The notes below the pieces were generated by a model. That model was not told the origin of the DNA and made no database searches. It saw only the letters and a list, made by a program, of their open reading frames with translations. This document shows, one piece after another, positions 10,935 to 21,049 of a stretch of DNA of 64,000 nucleotides (positions are counted from its first letter, which is position 1; each line of letters begins with the position of its first letter). Source of the stretch: Brachypodium distachyon (Eukaryota; Streptophyta; Magnoliopsida; Poales; Poaceae). The stretch covers positions 37,597,001 through 37,661,000 of the forward strand of contig NC_016131.3 in assembly GCF_000005505.3 (NCBI RefSeq), read 5' to 3'. The position numbers and the translations under genes are program-made.

Positions 10935-12557
10935 GGTTAGTAGAAAACAAGAAACAAATCACAGTAATATGTTCCTATCAACTACTAGGATGTGGCTACA
11001 AGTCGCTCAACTCTCAAGCTAAAAATCAAGTTCTTACAAGTTCTTACCATGCAAAACAGGAAGGTGATGGCCAGCGGCATGACCAAGCCCTCCGAATATT
11101 AAATGTATCGATGCCTCGGTAACAAACCAACCTAGGTGTAGAATCTGTGGAGCTTGGAGGCTTTTGTGAGTAGCAAAGAATAGCAAATAATCAAATCAGC
11201 AATGCAAAGTTGAAAATATGCTCAATAATGCTAGTGCTAGCTGCTGGAGTCGATAAGAACGAATTACAGAAATAATCTAAGCCTAGATACTGAAGAAGAT
11301 AGGATAGAAAGATCAACAGATGGCACAACAAGTAAATCCCTGGGATTTTTTTCTTCTTTTTTCTTTTTGTGGCCTTCTGTTTGGCTTCTTATTCTTTTCT
11401 TCTTCTTTTTTTTTTCTTTTTTTTTAACACCAGAAACTCACCCAAAAGAAGGACCGGAAAACTGTACGTCGGTCTGTCGAAGAACAGCAAAGGCTGCAGT
11501 AAGAAAAATTCAGAAAAATATGGAAAAATATGGGTTAGAAGCGTATCGACACAAGCTTTCTAGCAAGGGCAATATCACTCAAAACGGATGTCGGACGGTG
11601 GAGAAAACTGAGAAACACCGGGCTGCAGCGACGCCGGAAAACGGATGCAGAAACTTGGAAGCTCCGAAAGTCCACCTTACAAACCGAATTTGAGGGTCAA
11701 AGTGCAGGGCAGCGCCCTGAATATTTGCTGATGCACCTCGTCGTGAGCTTTCCAAAAAGTCTAAGAACGTCCAAATCCGAGTTGGTACGCGAAAGATACG
11801 CCCGTTTTACTGAACACTGGTCAAACGCACCCGAAACTAAAATTCTACTTGGACTCGGGTCCGAAACTGACTCGAACTCTTTCTCTTTTTTTTTCGTTTT
11901 TTTTCTTTCTTTCTTTCCTTTTTTTTCCTTTCCTTTCTTTTTTTTTTCAACTTTCCAAACAACTTGATCTCTAAACAAAATTCGATCTATGATGAAACAC
12001 TTTCCAAAAGCACTCCTTATTGGACTCGGACTTGAACTTGCGGATGAAAACTATTATTTGCCGACTCGATGTAGAACTCGAAGAGGGACTCGATGTGGAA
12101 CTCGAAGAGGGACTCAGTGTAGGACTCGATGAGGGACTCGGTGTAGGACTCGAAGAGGGACTCGGTGTAGGACTCGAAGAAGGACTCGGTGTAGGACTCG
12201 AAGAGGGACTCGGTGGAAGATATGGTGGCGGCGGGAGATTATGGCGGTGGTGTGGCAGGAAGTTTGGCGGCGGAAGATTGATGAAGGAAACCTGCGTCCC
12301 ACGAAGAACAAGAAAACCAAAAGCAAGTTCGATCTAGTAGAAAAAATCTGAAAAACGATCCAATCTAATCCAGCAACTCGACACGATTAATGCAGCAAAG
12401 ATTCAACAATGCAAATACTAAAGTGAAAATTGCAAGGCTCAGATTGGTTCTAGGACAAGGTAACTAATTCTAATTTTTGTTTGGCTTTTTCTGGACGATA
12501 GGTAAAAACAGATCTAAACTAGGGATAAACTGGAAAAATCTCACCGAGCAACCTTAA
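10935..12557 (-). other. Long leader of copy 2, no supported gene
   Basis: This 1.6-kb stretch between the primer site and the Gag start has no frame I would call a gene. It holds two pyrimidine-rich runs on the plus strand (about 11347-11425 and 11879-11949; purine-rich in the element RNA) and a 24-bp minisatellite at 12063-12215. Part of it (about 11773-11826) recurs at 14021-14076, and 12404 onward recurs at 18346, which shows that copy 3 had the same leader. Long leaders are usual for element RNA and hold packaging signals in the class, but none can be pinpointed here. Confidence 0.7.
12063..12215. repeat. 24-bp minisatellite in the leader (about 6.4 units)
   Basis: Six consecutive 24-bp units of the type GACTCGGTGTAGGACTCGAA plus GAGG start at 12063, 12087, 12111, 12135, 12159 and 12183, followed by a partial unit. 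Each unit is itself two related 12-bp halves (GACTCGGTGTAG and GACTCGAAGAGG). The Gly-Leu-Glu repeats in the overlapping frame follow from the 24-bp period. Confidence 0.92.
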
Positions 12558-12569
12558 GCTCTGATACCA
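12558..12569 (-). other. Primer binding site of copy 2 (tRNA-Met type)
   Basis: The minus strand reads TGGTATCAGAGC two bases after the LTR terminus TATCA. This is the standard plant primer site complementary to the 3' end of initiator methionine tRNA. It shows that 12572-13614 is the 5' LTR. Confidence 0.93.
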
Positions 12570-12571
12570 CG

Positions 12572-13614
12572 TGATAGCCTCGAGGGTGGCCCGATCTTTC
12601 GATGAGATTGATAACTCTCGATTTGGGTAGGAGGTGACGTTGACGATCCGACTACGGCCTAGGAGGCAGCGCCTTAGCAATCGATACACCAACTCCAGAG
12701 GGTTATTGATCACGCGGGGGCACGATCAACCTGACCACGAAGGTCTTTGTTCCTGCAAGCAATCGAAGAACAAGTAAGAACAAGATAAATAGCAGATGCA
12801 ATCTAAAATTGCGAATATACTATATCAAACCAATGTCTCAACGAGACGATAAGTTGGAGTCTTGACGACGGTAAAACAGGTGGTCTAACCGACACATGCG
12901 ATTACACGAAAGTAGCAAAGATGGCTAAACTTTATCTAATCAAAACCCAAGGCTCCTTAGGGAGGCTCATGGGGTATATAAAGGAGGAGGGAGAGATATT
13001 TTCGTCCACCTTGAGTAAGGAGGCCGAAATCCAACTCTATCTCTAACTTTCCTAACAAACTACAACTCTTTAGGAAACAGAAAAACAGATCCGTCAACTT
13101 GTTTTGTCCGTCACGGTCAGCACGAGTCGAATCTCTTGATGGGGCCAGATCCTCTGGAAAGGTCTTGTAATTACCTTTCCAACAAGTACTTGTTTGCTTG
13201 ATTTGGACTCCGGATGCGGCCTGAGTGATTAAAACAAATTCGGGTCTCCTGGCAGCTCGGACCCGAATCGGATTCAACTTTAATTCGTGATATCTTTCTC
13301 TAGCAAGCTCCGAATCATGTGCCGTTTGATTTGTTGGAAAGTACACTTGAAATCCTTCCCTCTCAGCTGTATGAATGCTTGATTCTTGTTGGCCCTCCCG
13401 TTCGCCTCCATTGTATCTCATCTTGACCTTGGACTTGAAAAGCTCGACAAGATGCCTACGTAATAAAACGAGACAAGATAGTAGTAGCTCCGCCTCTTCA
13501 TAAATATGACAATGAAAACAATTACTACTAGAATTCACTTGATTATAAATCTTGTCAAATATTATAAAATTGAGGGTACCAAAGGTCGTATCCATGGTTA
13601 GCATGTCCATATCA
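12572..13614 (-). repeat. 5' LTR of copy 2 (1043 bp)
   Basis: On the minus strand it starts TGATATGG at 13614 and ends GGCTATCA at 12572, with the TGATA/TATCA inverted termini. A TATA motif lies at 12973-12984 (minus strand CCTTTATATACC). An open frame from the LTR start to a stop at 12957 (LYIPHEPP) covers about 219 codons and equals the Gag C-terminus encoded in the 3' LTRs. The ATG opening that frame (13625) lies in flanking satellite, so this LTR copy is not itself a gene. The last bases before TATCA differ from copies 1 and 3. Confidence 0.93.
12973..12984 (-). promoter_or_regulatory. Candidate promoter TATA box, 5' LTR of copy 2
   Basis: The minus strand reads CCTTTATATACC, the same motif and LTR position as in copies 1 and 3. 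As part of the 5' LTR this would be the promoter for element transcription. Activity is inferred. Confidence 0.6.
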
Positions 13615-14020
13615 ACACCAAACAAAGCTACTCATCGAAGCGAAACAAGACTAGACAACTTCTACGGATTTGCTAGAAATGGTCCCTCACTAGGACGGAC
13701 AATTCTGCCGGCATGGTCCCTGACTAGGACGGACAGATAATTCGGCCAAATTGGTGTCGGTGCTAATCTTTGATCCGGAACGTGTCCATTTGATATCTAG
13801 GATGAGCATAGACAACTTCTACGGACTCGCTAGGCATGGTCCCTCACTAGAATAGACAATCCGGCCAAATCAGTGTCGGTGCTAAACTTTGATCCGGAGC
13901 GTGTCCATTTGAGGTACTAGGATGAGCACACCAAACAAAGCTACTCCTCGAAGCGAAACAAGACTAGGCCACTTGTACGGACTCGCTAGGCAAGGTCCCT
14001 CAGAACGACAGATAATTCGG
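13615..14020 (+). repeat. Satellite island between copies 2 and 3
   Basis: About 400 bp, holding one long monomer (with ATTCTGCCGGCATGG) and parts of others. One monomer is shortened near 13797-13812, where TTTGATATCTAGGATGAGCATAGACAAC skips most of the usual landmark region in steps. It joins the LTR end of copy 2 on the left and a leader fragment of copy 3 on the right. Confidence 0.93.
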
Positions 14021-14076
14021 CCAAATCCGAGTTGGTACGCGAAAGATACGCCCGTTTTACTGAACACGGGTCAAAC
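14021..14076 (-). mobile_element. Leader fragment of retrotransposon copy 3
   Basis: 56 bp almost identical to the copy 2 leader at about 11773-11826, ending TGAACACGGGTCAAAC. Its left edge shares CCAAATCCGAGT with the satellite, so the junction lies in a 12-bp microhomology. Its right edge runs straight into the larger retrotransposon. It is the left remnant of copy 3, whose gag, polypurine tract and 3' LTR are gone. Confidence 0.8.
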
Positions 14077-14510
14077 TGGGCGGCCACTTCGGACACCTCC
14101 TGGTCGTCGGCTGCTGGCACGGCCTGGCACGTGTGGTTCCGCCTTCCAAAGAGACGGAAGGGGGAGTCCTCGGGAAACTCATGCCGATAGTCCCGGCACA
14201 CTTGCGCGAAGGCGCACTGCATGGCGAACTGAAGGCCCTGCTCGAAGGTGGGGTAGCGGGCGATGAAAGTGATATCAGGAGTCGCTGGCGCGATCTCACG
14301 CCCGCGGATCTTCGCCTCAATCTCCCACCGTGGCTGCCATCCTTCTGGCACGGCGGGCTCGACTCGGCCTCTGAAACTGGGAGGTGGCAGGTCGAGGAAC
14401 GCACACAGTGCCGCCAAAGGGGCACTGAACAACTGCTCGTCGTCGGTGGAGGGGTAGTAGACTCGGGTAAACGGCGGTACGTTGCCAAAGGGTGGTGGTG
14501 GGCTTCCCAT
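14077..14510 (-). pseudogene. N-terminal part of an ORF from the larger retrotransposon
   Basis: About 144 codons starting MGSPPPPFGNVPPFTRVYYP, in the first open frame after a 3.36-kb LTR and primer site. Visible features are a proline-rich start, RGRVEPAVPEGWQPRWEIEAKI, and TFIARYPTFEQGLQFAMQCAFAQVCRDY. I do not recognise a catalytic motif. Its position suggests either a first ORF upstream of gag (an orf0, known in some grass Ty3-type elements) or the Gag N-terminus. The frame runs on at 14076 into unrelated leader and satellite sequence, so the gene is truncated by a deletion junction. Codon use is GC-rich, unlike the AT-rich gag at 8.9-10.9 kb. Confidence 0.6.
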
Positions 14511-14970
14511 CTATAGAAAACAAGAAGGAAAGGTAGGGAAGTATCAGTGACATGATCAAAAGGTCGGGTGTAAATAGAATAAAATGATAAATGTAGAAGG
14601 GTGGATGAAATGACAAGAATTATAATTAAAAGTGGAATTGCAAAGACAAAATTGGATGCATGATGATATGTGCATAACATGACAACATGATTATAGTGAT
14701 AGTTGGTATAACAAAATAAATATGCATCTGCGGTATAATAAAATAAACATGCATATGTGGTATAGCATAGTATTTGGTGTATATGTAAAATAAATCAACA
14801 AACCTGTCATGCATATGTAAGATATAAATGCAATTATTTAGAAGAATAGGGATAAGGAGTAAAATATATATATATATCAGATAGAGATAAGAATTTCTCC
14901 TAAGCTTTGGTCTCATGATTTAGTCTTATCCTAATCCAAGCTAGGGTCACGTTCCTATAGGCAACACATT
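14511..14970 (-). other. AT-rich leader of the large-LTR element
   Basis: About 460 bp between primer site and first ORF, rich in A/T with an (AT)n run near 14861-14877 and several ATGCAT-like steps. No gene is supported. Confidence 0.65.
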
Positions 14971-14981
14971 GCTCTGATACA
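14971..14981 (-). other. Primer binding site of the large-LTR element
   Basis: The minus strand reads TGTATCAGAGC three bases after the LTR end CGCTTCA. It differs by one base (T for G) from the usual TGGTATCAGAGC site for methionine tRNA, which is either a degenerate site or a mutation. Confidence 0.75.
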
Positions 14982-17097
14982 ATCTGAAGCGACCGCCCCC
15001 ATCCAAGGGTTCGATCTCTGTGCTTTAGTGCTAGTCCCTGGATCAACTCACTAGCACACACAGTTTCAAGATGTAATATCATAGAACAAAGGTCTCAATA
15101 TTACAACGTTTCATCCAGAATATAAGAGGGTACTTACAACTCGCATAACCTCACGGGTTAGCTGGAAATAAAACAACTGTTTAGCAGCGGAAAACGGAAG
15201 ATACAAGGGCACATCAACACCACGGTGAGAGCGTGTTGGAATGTAGGCCCGTAACCCAAACAAGTAGAACGTACATCTTACTCGTCGTCGGAGCTTCCTG
15301 CATCATTAAACGATGCAGCCACTAGGGTCAATACATTGAATGTATTGGCAAGATTCACTAGGAGTTATATCAAAACCTACCAAGTATATGCAGTATTTGG
15401 CAAGGTGGAGTTCAGGCTGTTTGCGTGGAAGCAGAACATAAATTACCCTACTACAAAGGAATGTTATAATAATGTTAACTAATGGACACGGGGTAGACAC
15501 ACCCATACTCTTATTAACCTAGAGTACATTGAAGTGGATTCTTCAAGTGCTCCTACCCTGTTCAAACCATTCATTTTATTTAAGAAATTGGAATGAGTGA
15601 GACTTTCCTTACAGCTCCACATCTAGTTGCTCAAATTGTCCGTTGCCGGGGACATGGCTAAGTACTTAGTTTTGACGCTCTCGAGAGTTTGTACACATTC
15701 CCCACAAGAAACCGACGTGTTAATCCCTTGCTGTCCTCAGGGTAGAGTAGCAACGGCATCGATTATGAGATTTTCAGAGGTAATTCCCTAAACCACGAGA
15801 GAATCACGCTCCCCCTACACGGCTACCTCAGTACAATTCTTCGGGTCTAGGTTCATACAACTTACTCTTGTCTCGCCAGAGCCCATATAGCATTGTGGTT
15901 GTACTAGAAGCTTCTAAATAGGAAACTAGTCCAGTCTCGGTTATCCCAGGTGGCATTCCACATTTGCGACGTAGGCGCTCCCCGAATCCACGGGAGAGAC
16001 GTCCATGGACGATCCATTCCTGAATCCACAGGAACTCGACTCAGAGGGACCCATAGAAATGGACCTGACGCCGCTAATCCTCAAAATCCTCAAAGCAGCC
16101 CACCCAGGATGGTTCATTGAATTAGTTGTTTTGCCTTACATCTAACAAAACATTTCATATAGCCAAAGGCATAACAATATCATAATGTAGTTATTTCCCC
16201 CACGATACTACCATAGCTTAGCATTCAAACTACAATCGATGGCAATTTGGTAGCAAGGTAATGGCAAGGGTAAACTATACTACCTGGGATTTATAGCTAG
16301 CATAGAGGTACGAGTAATAGTCCTATCAATGCATCTCTACCAACAACACTAATGCATAAGTATTTTAAAACAACAACAATAATGGGATATGATCAAAGTG
16401 AACTTGCCTTGTCCAAGGTTGTGGTAGTTCTCGCACTCTTCGCAACCACAAGAAATACACTCCACACAATCTAAAATAAAAGAAACACACACAATAAACA
16501 CAACATTCAATACAAAAACCATGCCATGATGCATATGCCAAGATGATGCACACAAAGGTTACTTCTAACGTACAAAGTTTCGTTTCTGTTTTGAAAAGGC
16601 TCTCAAAAGATTTGGACAGATTATACAACATCAAAGTGGTAATTAATATGCATGATACATGAATAGGGTTTAAAACAAAAGATTGTGCGGCTGTTGCAAC
16701 ATAGAGCATTATTTAACTTGTATGCCATGATTATACACAAAATAATTTCTTCTCTGGTCCTAATGGATAGAGAACAACTTTAAATAATTTTACAGCAAGA
16801 TAACATGCTCAAAACTATTTTGAAACAATTCATTTGAAATTTAAACTCTATTCAACCAATCTGTAAATTGCTTCTGACTAATTTGTTCAAAACTGAAATT
16901 AAACAGTGCCAAAATATTCTAAACGTTGTGATGATTCCAGAAAGGTGTGGATCGTAAATTTTGGACAAACGGTTTAAAAGATATGGGGTTTTGAAGTTGT
17001 AGGGGCTTTTCTGCAAAATTGCATTATCCAATTCGGCCGAATTAAAATAAAAAGAAAAACCTGCCACGTGGCATGGCGGGACTGGCCGGTTTCTAGG

Positions 17098-17480
17098 GTT
17101 CCGGCCGGCGGCTAGCTCGCCGGCGGCGGCGCGGGGCGGCGGGGCGCGGGCAGAGGCGGCGCAGGCGAGCGGCAGGGGCGGCGCGCGCACGGCGGCGGCG
17201 CGGGGCAGCGGGTCGCGCGGGCAACGCGGGCGGCGCGGAGGCGGTGCGGGGCGCAGGACGCGACGGGCGGCGCGCGGGCGGAGCGGGGGGCGCAGGCGGC
17301 GGTGCGGGCATGGACAGCGCGCGGAGGACGGCGGGCGGCGCGGCGCACGGGCGCGGCACGCGGGGCGGCGCGGGGGTGCGGCCAGGCGGAGCGGGAGGCG
17401 GAGGCGGCGCGCGGACGGCGGAGCACGGGCGGCGGCCGGCGCCGAGGAAGACGGCGGACGGAGGCGCAGAGCTCCAAATC
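17098..17480. other. GC-rich core inside the large LTR
   Basis: A near-continuous run of GGCGGCGCGGGCG-type sequence, very rich in CpG, in an otherwise AT-rich LTR. Several long overlapping frames on both strands (Arg/Ala/Pro-rich) arise from lack of stops in GC-rich DNA. I do not call them genes. Confidence 0.9.
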
Positions 17481-17818
17481 GCGGCCGGCTCGCGTCACAG
17501 CGTGCGCAAGGAAGAGAGGAGGAAGACTAGGGCGACGAAAACGCGAAGAATGGCGGTGGCAGCAACGAACTCCGGCGAGCAATTACTTTCTAACCGGTGT
17601 GAAATTGGACGTGGGGTTTGGGGGAAGTGGAGGAGATAAGCGAGGGCTTCGGGATGACGCGCAAGGATTTGGAGAAAACGGCCCGAGCGCGGAGAAATCG
17701 GAGGTGGAGTCGTGGGCAGTTCGCGGGCGTGCGTGGCTGGATTTTTCGGACGGAGGTTGAAGATGGCGCGTGGGTCCCACAGGTCAGTGAGAGCGGGCGG
17801 CTCGGGCGGGGCGGAGCA

Positions 17819-17880
17819 GGTCCGGTTCGGTCCGGTCCGGTCCGGTCCGGTTTGACCGGTTCGGCCGGTTTTCCCCGGTT
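17819..17880. repeat. GGTCC-type microsatellite
   Basis: GGTCCGGTTC followed by several tandem GGTCC units, then degenerate CCGGTT units (TTTGACCGGTTCGGCCGG). It lies in the large LTR next to the GC-rich core. Confidence 0.88.
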
Positions 17881-18499
17881 TTCCTTTTCTTTTATTTATT
17901 TTCTGTTTTTGAACCTCAAAATTGATTCGGAGCTCCAAATCACTCCAAATAAAATGCAACAAAATTTGTAAAATCATATTTTCATATGATCTAACTTTTG
18001 GAGCAAGAATTTTCTCAAAATAAAATATTTCAAAATACATTTGCCTATAAAATGGCTTTTAGGCCCCTTAGGCTATCGAAACAAATTATCTTTCAAAATA
18101 CTTTCAAAAGCCAATCTATGGTATAGCTTTATATATGCATTAAATCCCTTTTTACCACAATACCCTCATGGGTTAAAAATGCAAATACTCAAGAGCAAGA
18201 TCAAAGCCCAAAGTCAAATAAAGGCATTTTTGCAAAAGGGTTTTCTGGGCAAACTTTAGGGTTTTGAAAGTGATCAAATGCAAGGGTGACATGATGCTTA
18301 TGATATGCAATGCATATGAAGAATTTTGAAAATTGGGATGTTACACAACAATGCAAATACTAAAGTGAAAATTGCAAGGCTCAGATTGGTTCTAGGACAA
18401 GGTAACTAATTCTAATTTTTATTTGGCTTCTTCTGGACGATAGGTAAAAACAGATGTAAACTACGGATACACTGGAAAAATCTCACCGAGCAACCTTAA

Positions 18500-18511
18500 G
18501 CTCTGATACCA
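18500..18511 (-). other. Primer binding site of copy 3
   Basis: The minus strand reads TGGTATCAGAGC, identical to copy 2, two bases after the LTR end TATCA. Confidence 0.93.
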
Positions 18512-18513
18512 CG

Positions 18514-19521
18514 TGATACGGGTGCGGGTGGCCCGATCTTTCGATGAGATTGGTAACTCTCGATTTGGGTAGGAGGTGACGTTGACGATCTGACTACGGC
18601 CTAGGAGGCAGCGCCTTAGCAATCGATACACCAACTCCAGAGGGTTATTGATCACGCGGGGGCACGATCAACCTGACCATGAAGGTCTTTGTTCCTGCAA
18701 GCAATCGAAGAACAAGCAAGAACAAGATAAATAGCGGATGCAATCTAAAATTGCGAATATACTATATCAAACCAATGTCTCAACGAGACGATAAGTTGGG
18801 GTTCCGAAAACGGTAAAACAGGTGGTCTAACCGACACACGCGATTACACGAAGTAGTAGCGATGGCTAACTTTTAACTAAACAAAACCCAAGGCTCCTTA
18901 GGGGGGCTCATGGGGTATATAAAGGAGGAGGGAGAGATATTTTCGTCCACCTTGAATAAGGAGTCTGAAATCCAACTCTATCTCTAACTTTCCTAACAAA
19001 CTACAACTCTTTAGGAAACAGAAAAACAGATCCGTCAGCTTGTTTTGTCCGCCACGGTCAGCACCAGTCGAATCTCTTGATGGGCCAGATCCGTTGGAAA
19101 GGTCTTGTAATTACCTTTCCAACAAGTACTTGTTTGCTTGATTTGGACTCCGGATGCGGCCTGGGTGATTAAAACAAATTCGGGTCTCCTGACAGCTCGG
19201 ACCCGAATCTGATTCAAATTTAATTCGTGATATCTTTCTCTAGCAAGCTCCGAATCATGTGCCGTTTGATTTGTTGGAAAGTAGACTTGATAGGCTTCAC
19301 TTTGAATCTCCCTTTGCAGGCTATAACACTTCATCATCACGTTGAACTTGTAAAGTTCAATAAGATGCCTACATAATAAGATTACACAAGATAGTAGCTC
19401 CGCCTCTTTGCAAGTAACATATTGAAAACATTTTGTAATTGAATTCACCTGATTATAATTATTAGAGACACCAACAATTAGGGTTCTAATGGTCGTATCC
19501 ATGGTTAGCATTTCCATATCA
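18514..19521 (-). repeat. 5' LTR of copy 3 (1008 bp, diverged U3)
   Basis: Termini TGATA...TATCA as in the other copies. From TGTTGGAAAG onward it is 611 bp against 613 bp in the others and very similar. The preceding U3 part is 397 bp against 430 bp and much diverged, a net loss of 33 bp. It reads DMEMLTMDTT...EAELLSC...YQVYFPTNQTAHDSELARE, clearly alignable to the Gag C-terminus of copies 1 and 2. The frame later shifts near 19080 (one G fewer in GATGGGCC) and stops at 19035. A TATA motif lies at 18914-18925 on the minus strand. Confidence 0.9.
18914..18925 (-). promoter_or_regulatory. Candidate promoter TATA box, LTR of copy 3
   Basis: CCTTTATATACC on the minus strand, conserved in sequence and position with copies 1 and 2 despite the diverged U3. 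Promoter activity is inferred. Confidence 0.6.
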
Positions 19522-21049
19522 GGTACTAGGATGAGCACACCAAACATAGCTACTCATCGAAGCGAAACAAGACTAGACCAGTTGTACGGAGTCGCTAGGC
19601 ATGGTCCCTCACTTGAATCGACAATCCTGCCAAATCAGAGACGGTGCTAAATTTTGATCCGGAACGTGTCCATTTGAGGTACTAGGATGAGCACACAGAA
19701 CATAGGTACTCATCGAACCGAAACAACACTACACAACTTGTACGGACTCGGTAGGCATGGTCCCTCACTAGGACGGACAATTCTGCCAAATCGGAGTCGG
19801 TGCTAAACTTTGATCCGGAATGTGTCCATTTGAGGTACTTGGATGAGCGCACCAAACAAAGCTACTCATCGAAGCGAAACAAGACTACACCACTTGTACG
19901 GACTCGCTAGGCATGCTCCATCAGTAGGACGGATAATTCGGCCAAATCGGTATCCGTGCTAAACTTTGATCCGGAACGTGTCCATTTGAGGTACTAGGAT
20001 GAGCACACCAAACAAAGCTACTCATCGAAGCGAAACAAGACTAGACCACTTGTACGGACTCGCTAGGCATGGTCCCTCACTAGAATAGAAAATCCGGCAA
20101 AATAAGAGTCGGTGCTAAACTTTGATCCGGGACGTGTCCATTTGAGGTACTAGGATGAGCACACATAACATAGGTACTCCTCGAACCGAAACAAGACTAG
20201 ACCACTTGTACGGACTCGCTAGGCATGGTCCCTCACTAGAATAGACAATCCGGCCAAATCAGAGTCGGTCCTAAACTTTGAACCGGAACGTGTCCATTTG
20301 AGGTACGAGGATGAGCACACATAACATAGGTACTCATCGAAGCGAAACAACACTACAAAACCTGTACGGACTCGCTAGGCATGGTCCCTCACTAGGACGG
20401 ATATTTCTGCCAAATCGGAGTCGGTGCTAAACTTTGATCCGGAACGTGTCCATTTGAGGTACTTGGATGAGCGCACCAAACAAAGCTACTCATCGAAGCG
20501 AAAGAAGACTACACCACTTGTACGGACTCGCAAGGCATGCTCCATCACTAGGACGGATAATTCGGCCAAATCGGTGTCGGTGCTAAACTTTGATCCGGAA
20601 CGTGTCCATTTGAGGTACATGGATGAGCGCACCAAACAAAGCTACTGATCGAAGCAAAACAAGAATAGACCACTTGTACGGACTCGCTAGGCATGGTCCC
20701 TCACTAGAATAGACAATCCGGCCAAATCAGAGTCGGTGCTAACTTTGATCCGGAACGTGTCCATTTGAGGTACTTGGATCAGCGCACCAAACAAAACTAC
20801 TCATCGAAGCGAAACAAGACTACACCAATTGTACGGACTCGCTAGGCATGCTCCATCACTAGCACGGATAATTCGGCCAAATCGGTGTCGGTGCTAAACT
20901 TTGATCCGGAACGTGTCCATTTGAGATACTTGGATGAACGCACCAAACAAAGCTACTCATCGAAGTTAAACAAGAATAGACCAGTTGTACGGACTCGCTA
21001 GGCATGGTCCCTCACTAGAATAGACAATCCGGCCAAATCAGAGTCGGTG

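Larger units (their letters stand above)
8897..13614 (-). mobile_element. Gag-only LTR retrotransposon, copy 2 (3' LTR truncated)
   Basis: The most complete copy, read on the minus strand: 5' LTR 13614-12572, primer site 12569-12558, leader to 10935, gag from 10934, polypurine tract 9337-9325, and only the first 428 bp of the 3' LTR (9324-8897). An intact element would be about 5.3 kb: two 1043-bp LTRs plus 3247 bp internal. No pol is encoded, so it would depend on enzymes supplied in trans. The 5' LTR end abuts satellite at 13615. The other end is broken against satellite at 8896/8897, so no target-site duplication can be checked. Confidence 0.92.
14077..18345 (-). mobile_element. Fragment of a large-LTR retrotransposon inserted in copy 3
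   Basis: On the minus strand it reads 5' LTR (18345-14985), primer site (14981-14971), AT-rich leader (14970-14511) and the start of an ORF cut at 14077. The LTR start TGTAACATCCC and very long LTR suit grass Ty3-type elements, but no pol is left to confirm the superfamily. The right edge meets copy 3 leader at CAACAATG (18346; matching 12404 in copy 2). The left edge meets copy 3 leader at 14076. Between these edges copy 3 lacks about 575 bp relative to copy 2 (about 11827-12403), so one deletion removed the rest of this element and part of its host. Confidence 0.85.
14985..18345 (-). repeat. 3361-bp LTR of the larger element
   Basis: On the minus strand it begins TGTAACATCCCAATTTTC at 18345 and ends GGTCGCTTCA at 14985, a TG...CA pair followed by a primer site. 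Because only one LTR survives, the length rests on these motifs and not on comparison of two copies. It includes an extremely GC-rich core (17098-17480), a GGTCC-type microsatellite (17819-17880) and AT-rich flanks. A TATA-like GCATATATAAAG occurs on the minus strand near 18126-18139, but that would leave a very short U3, so I do not assign a promoter. No gene is supported in the LTR. Confidence 0.8.
18346..19521 (-). mobile_element. Gag-only LTR retrotransposon, copy 3 (5' LTR side)
   Basis: On the minus strand: LTR 19521-18514, primer site 18511-18500, and the first ~155 bp of leader to 18346, where the large-LTR element is inserted. The leader closely matches copy 2 from 12404 onward. The rest of copy 3 is reduced to 14021-14076. 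The LTR start TGATATGG abuts satellite AGGTACTAGG at 19521/19522 with one shared A. The outer U3 is clearly diverged from copies 1 and 2 while R-U5 is close, which marks a subfamily. Confidence 0.88.

Noticed and set aside
11367..12337. Frames in the copy 2 leader, including a Gly-Leu-Glu repeat protein at 12020-12337
   Set aside because: They arise from pyrimidine runs and a 24-bp minisatellite, lie antisense to the element, and have no recognisable domain.
12519..12713. A 64-codon frame repeated at 18461-18655 on the minus strand
   Set aside because: It crosses the LTR end and primer site of copies 2 and 3. It recurs only because the LTR is repeated and shows no domain.
15306..16709. Minus-strand frames in the large LTR (for example 16365-16709)
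   Set aside because: They are short, AT-rich, hydrophobic by composition and lie within an LTR with no supporting context.
17112..17760. Long Arg/Ala/Pro-rich frames in the GC-rich block
   Set aside because: They overlap on both strands and in several frames, as expected of stop-poor GC-rich DNA inside an LTR.
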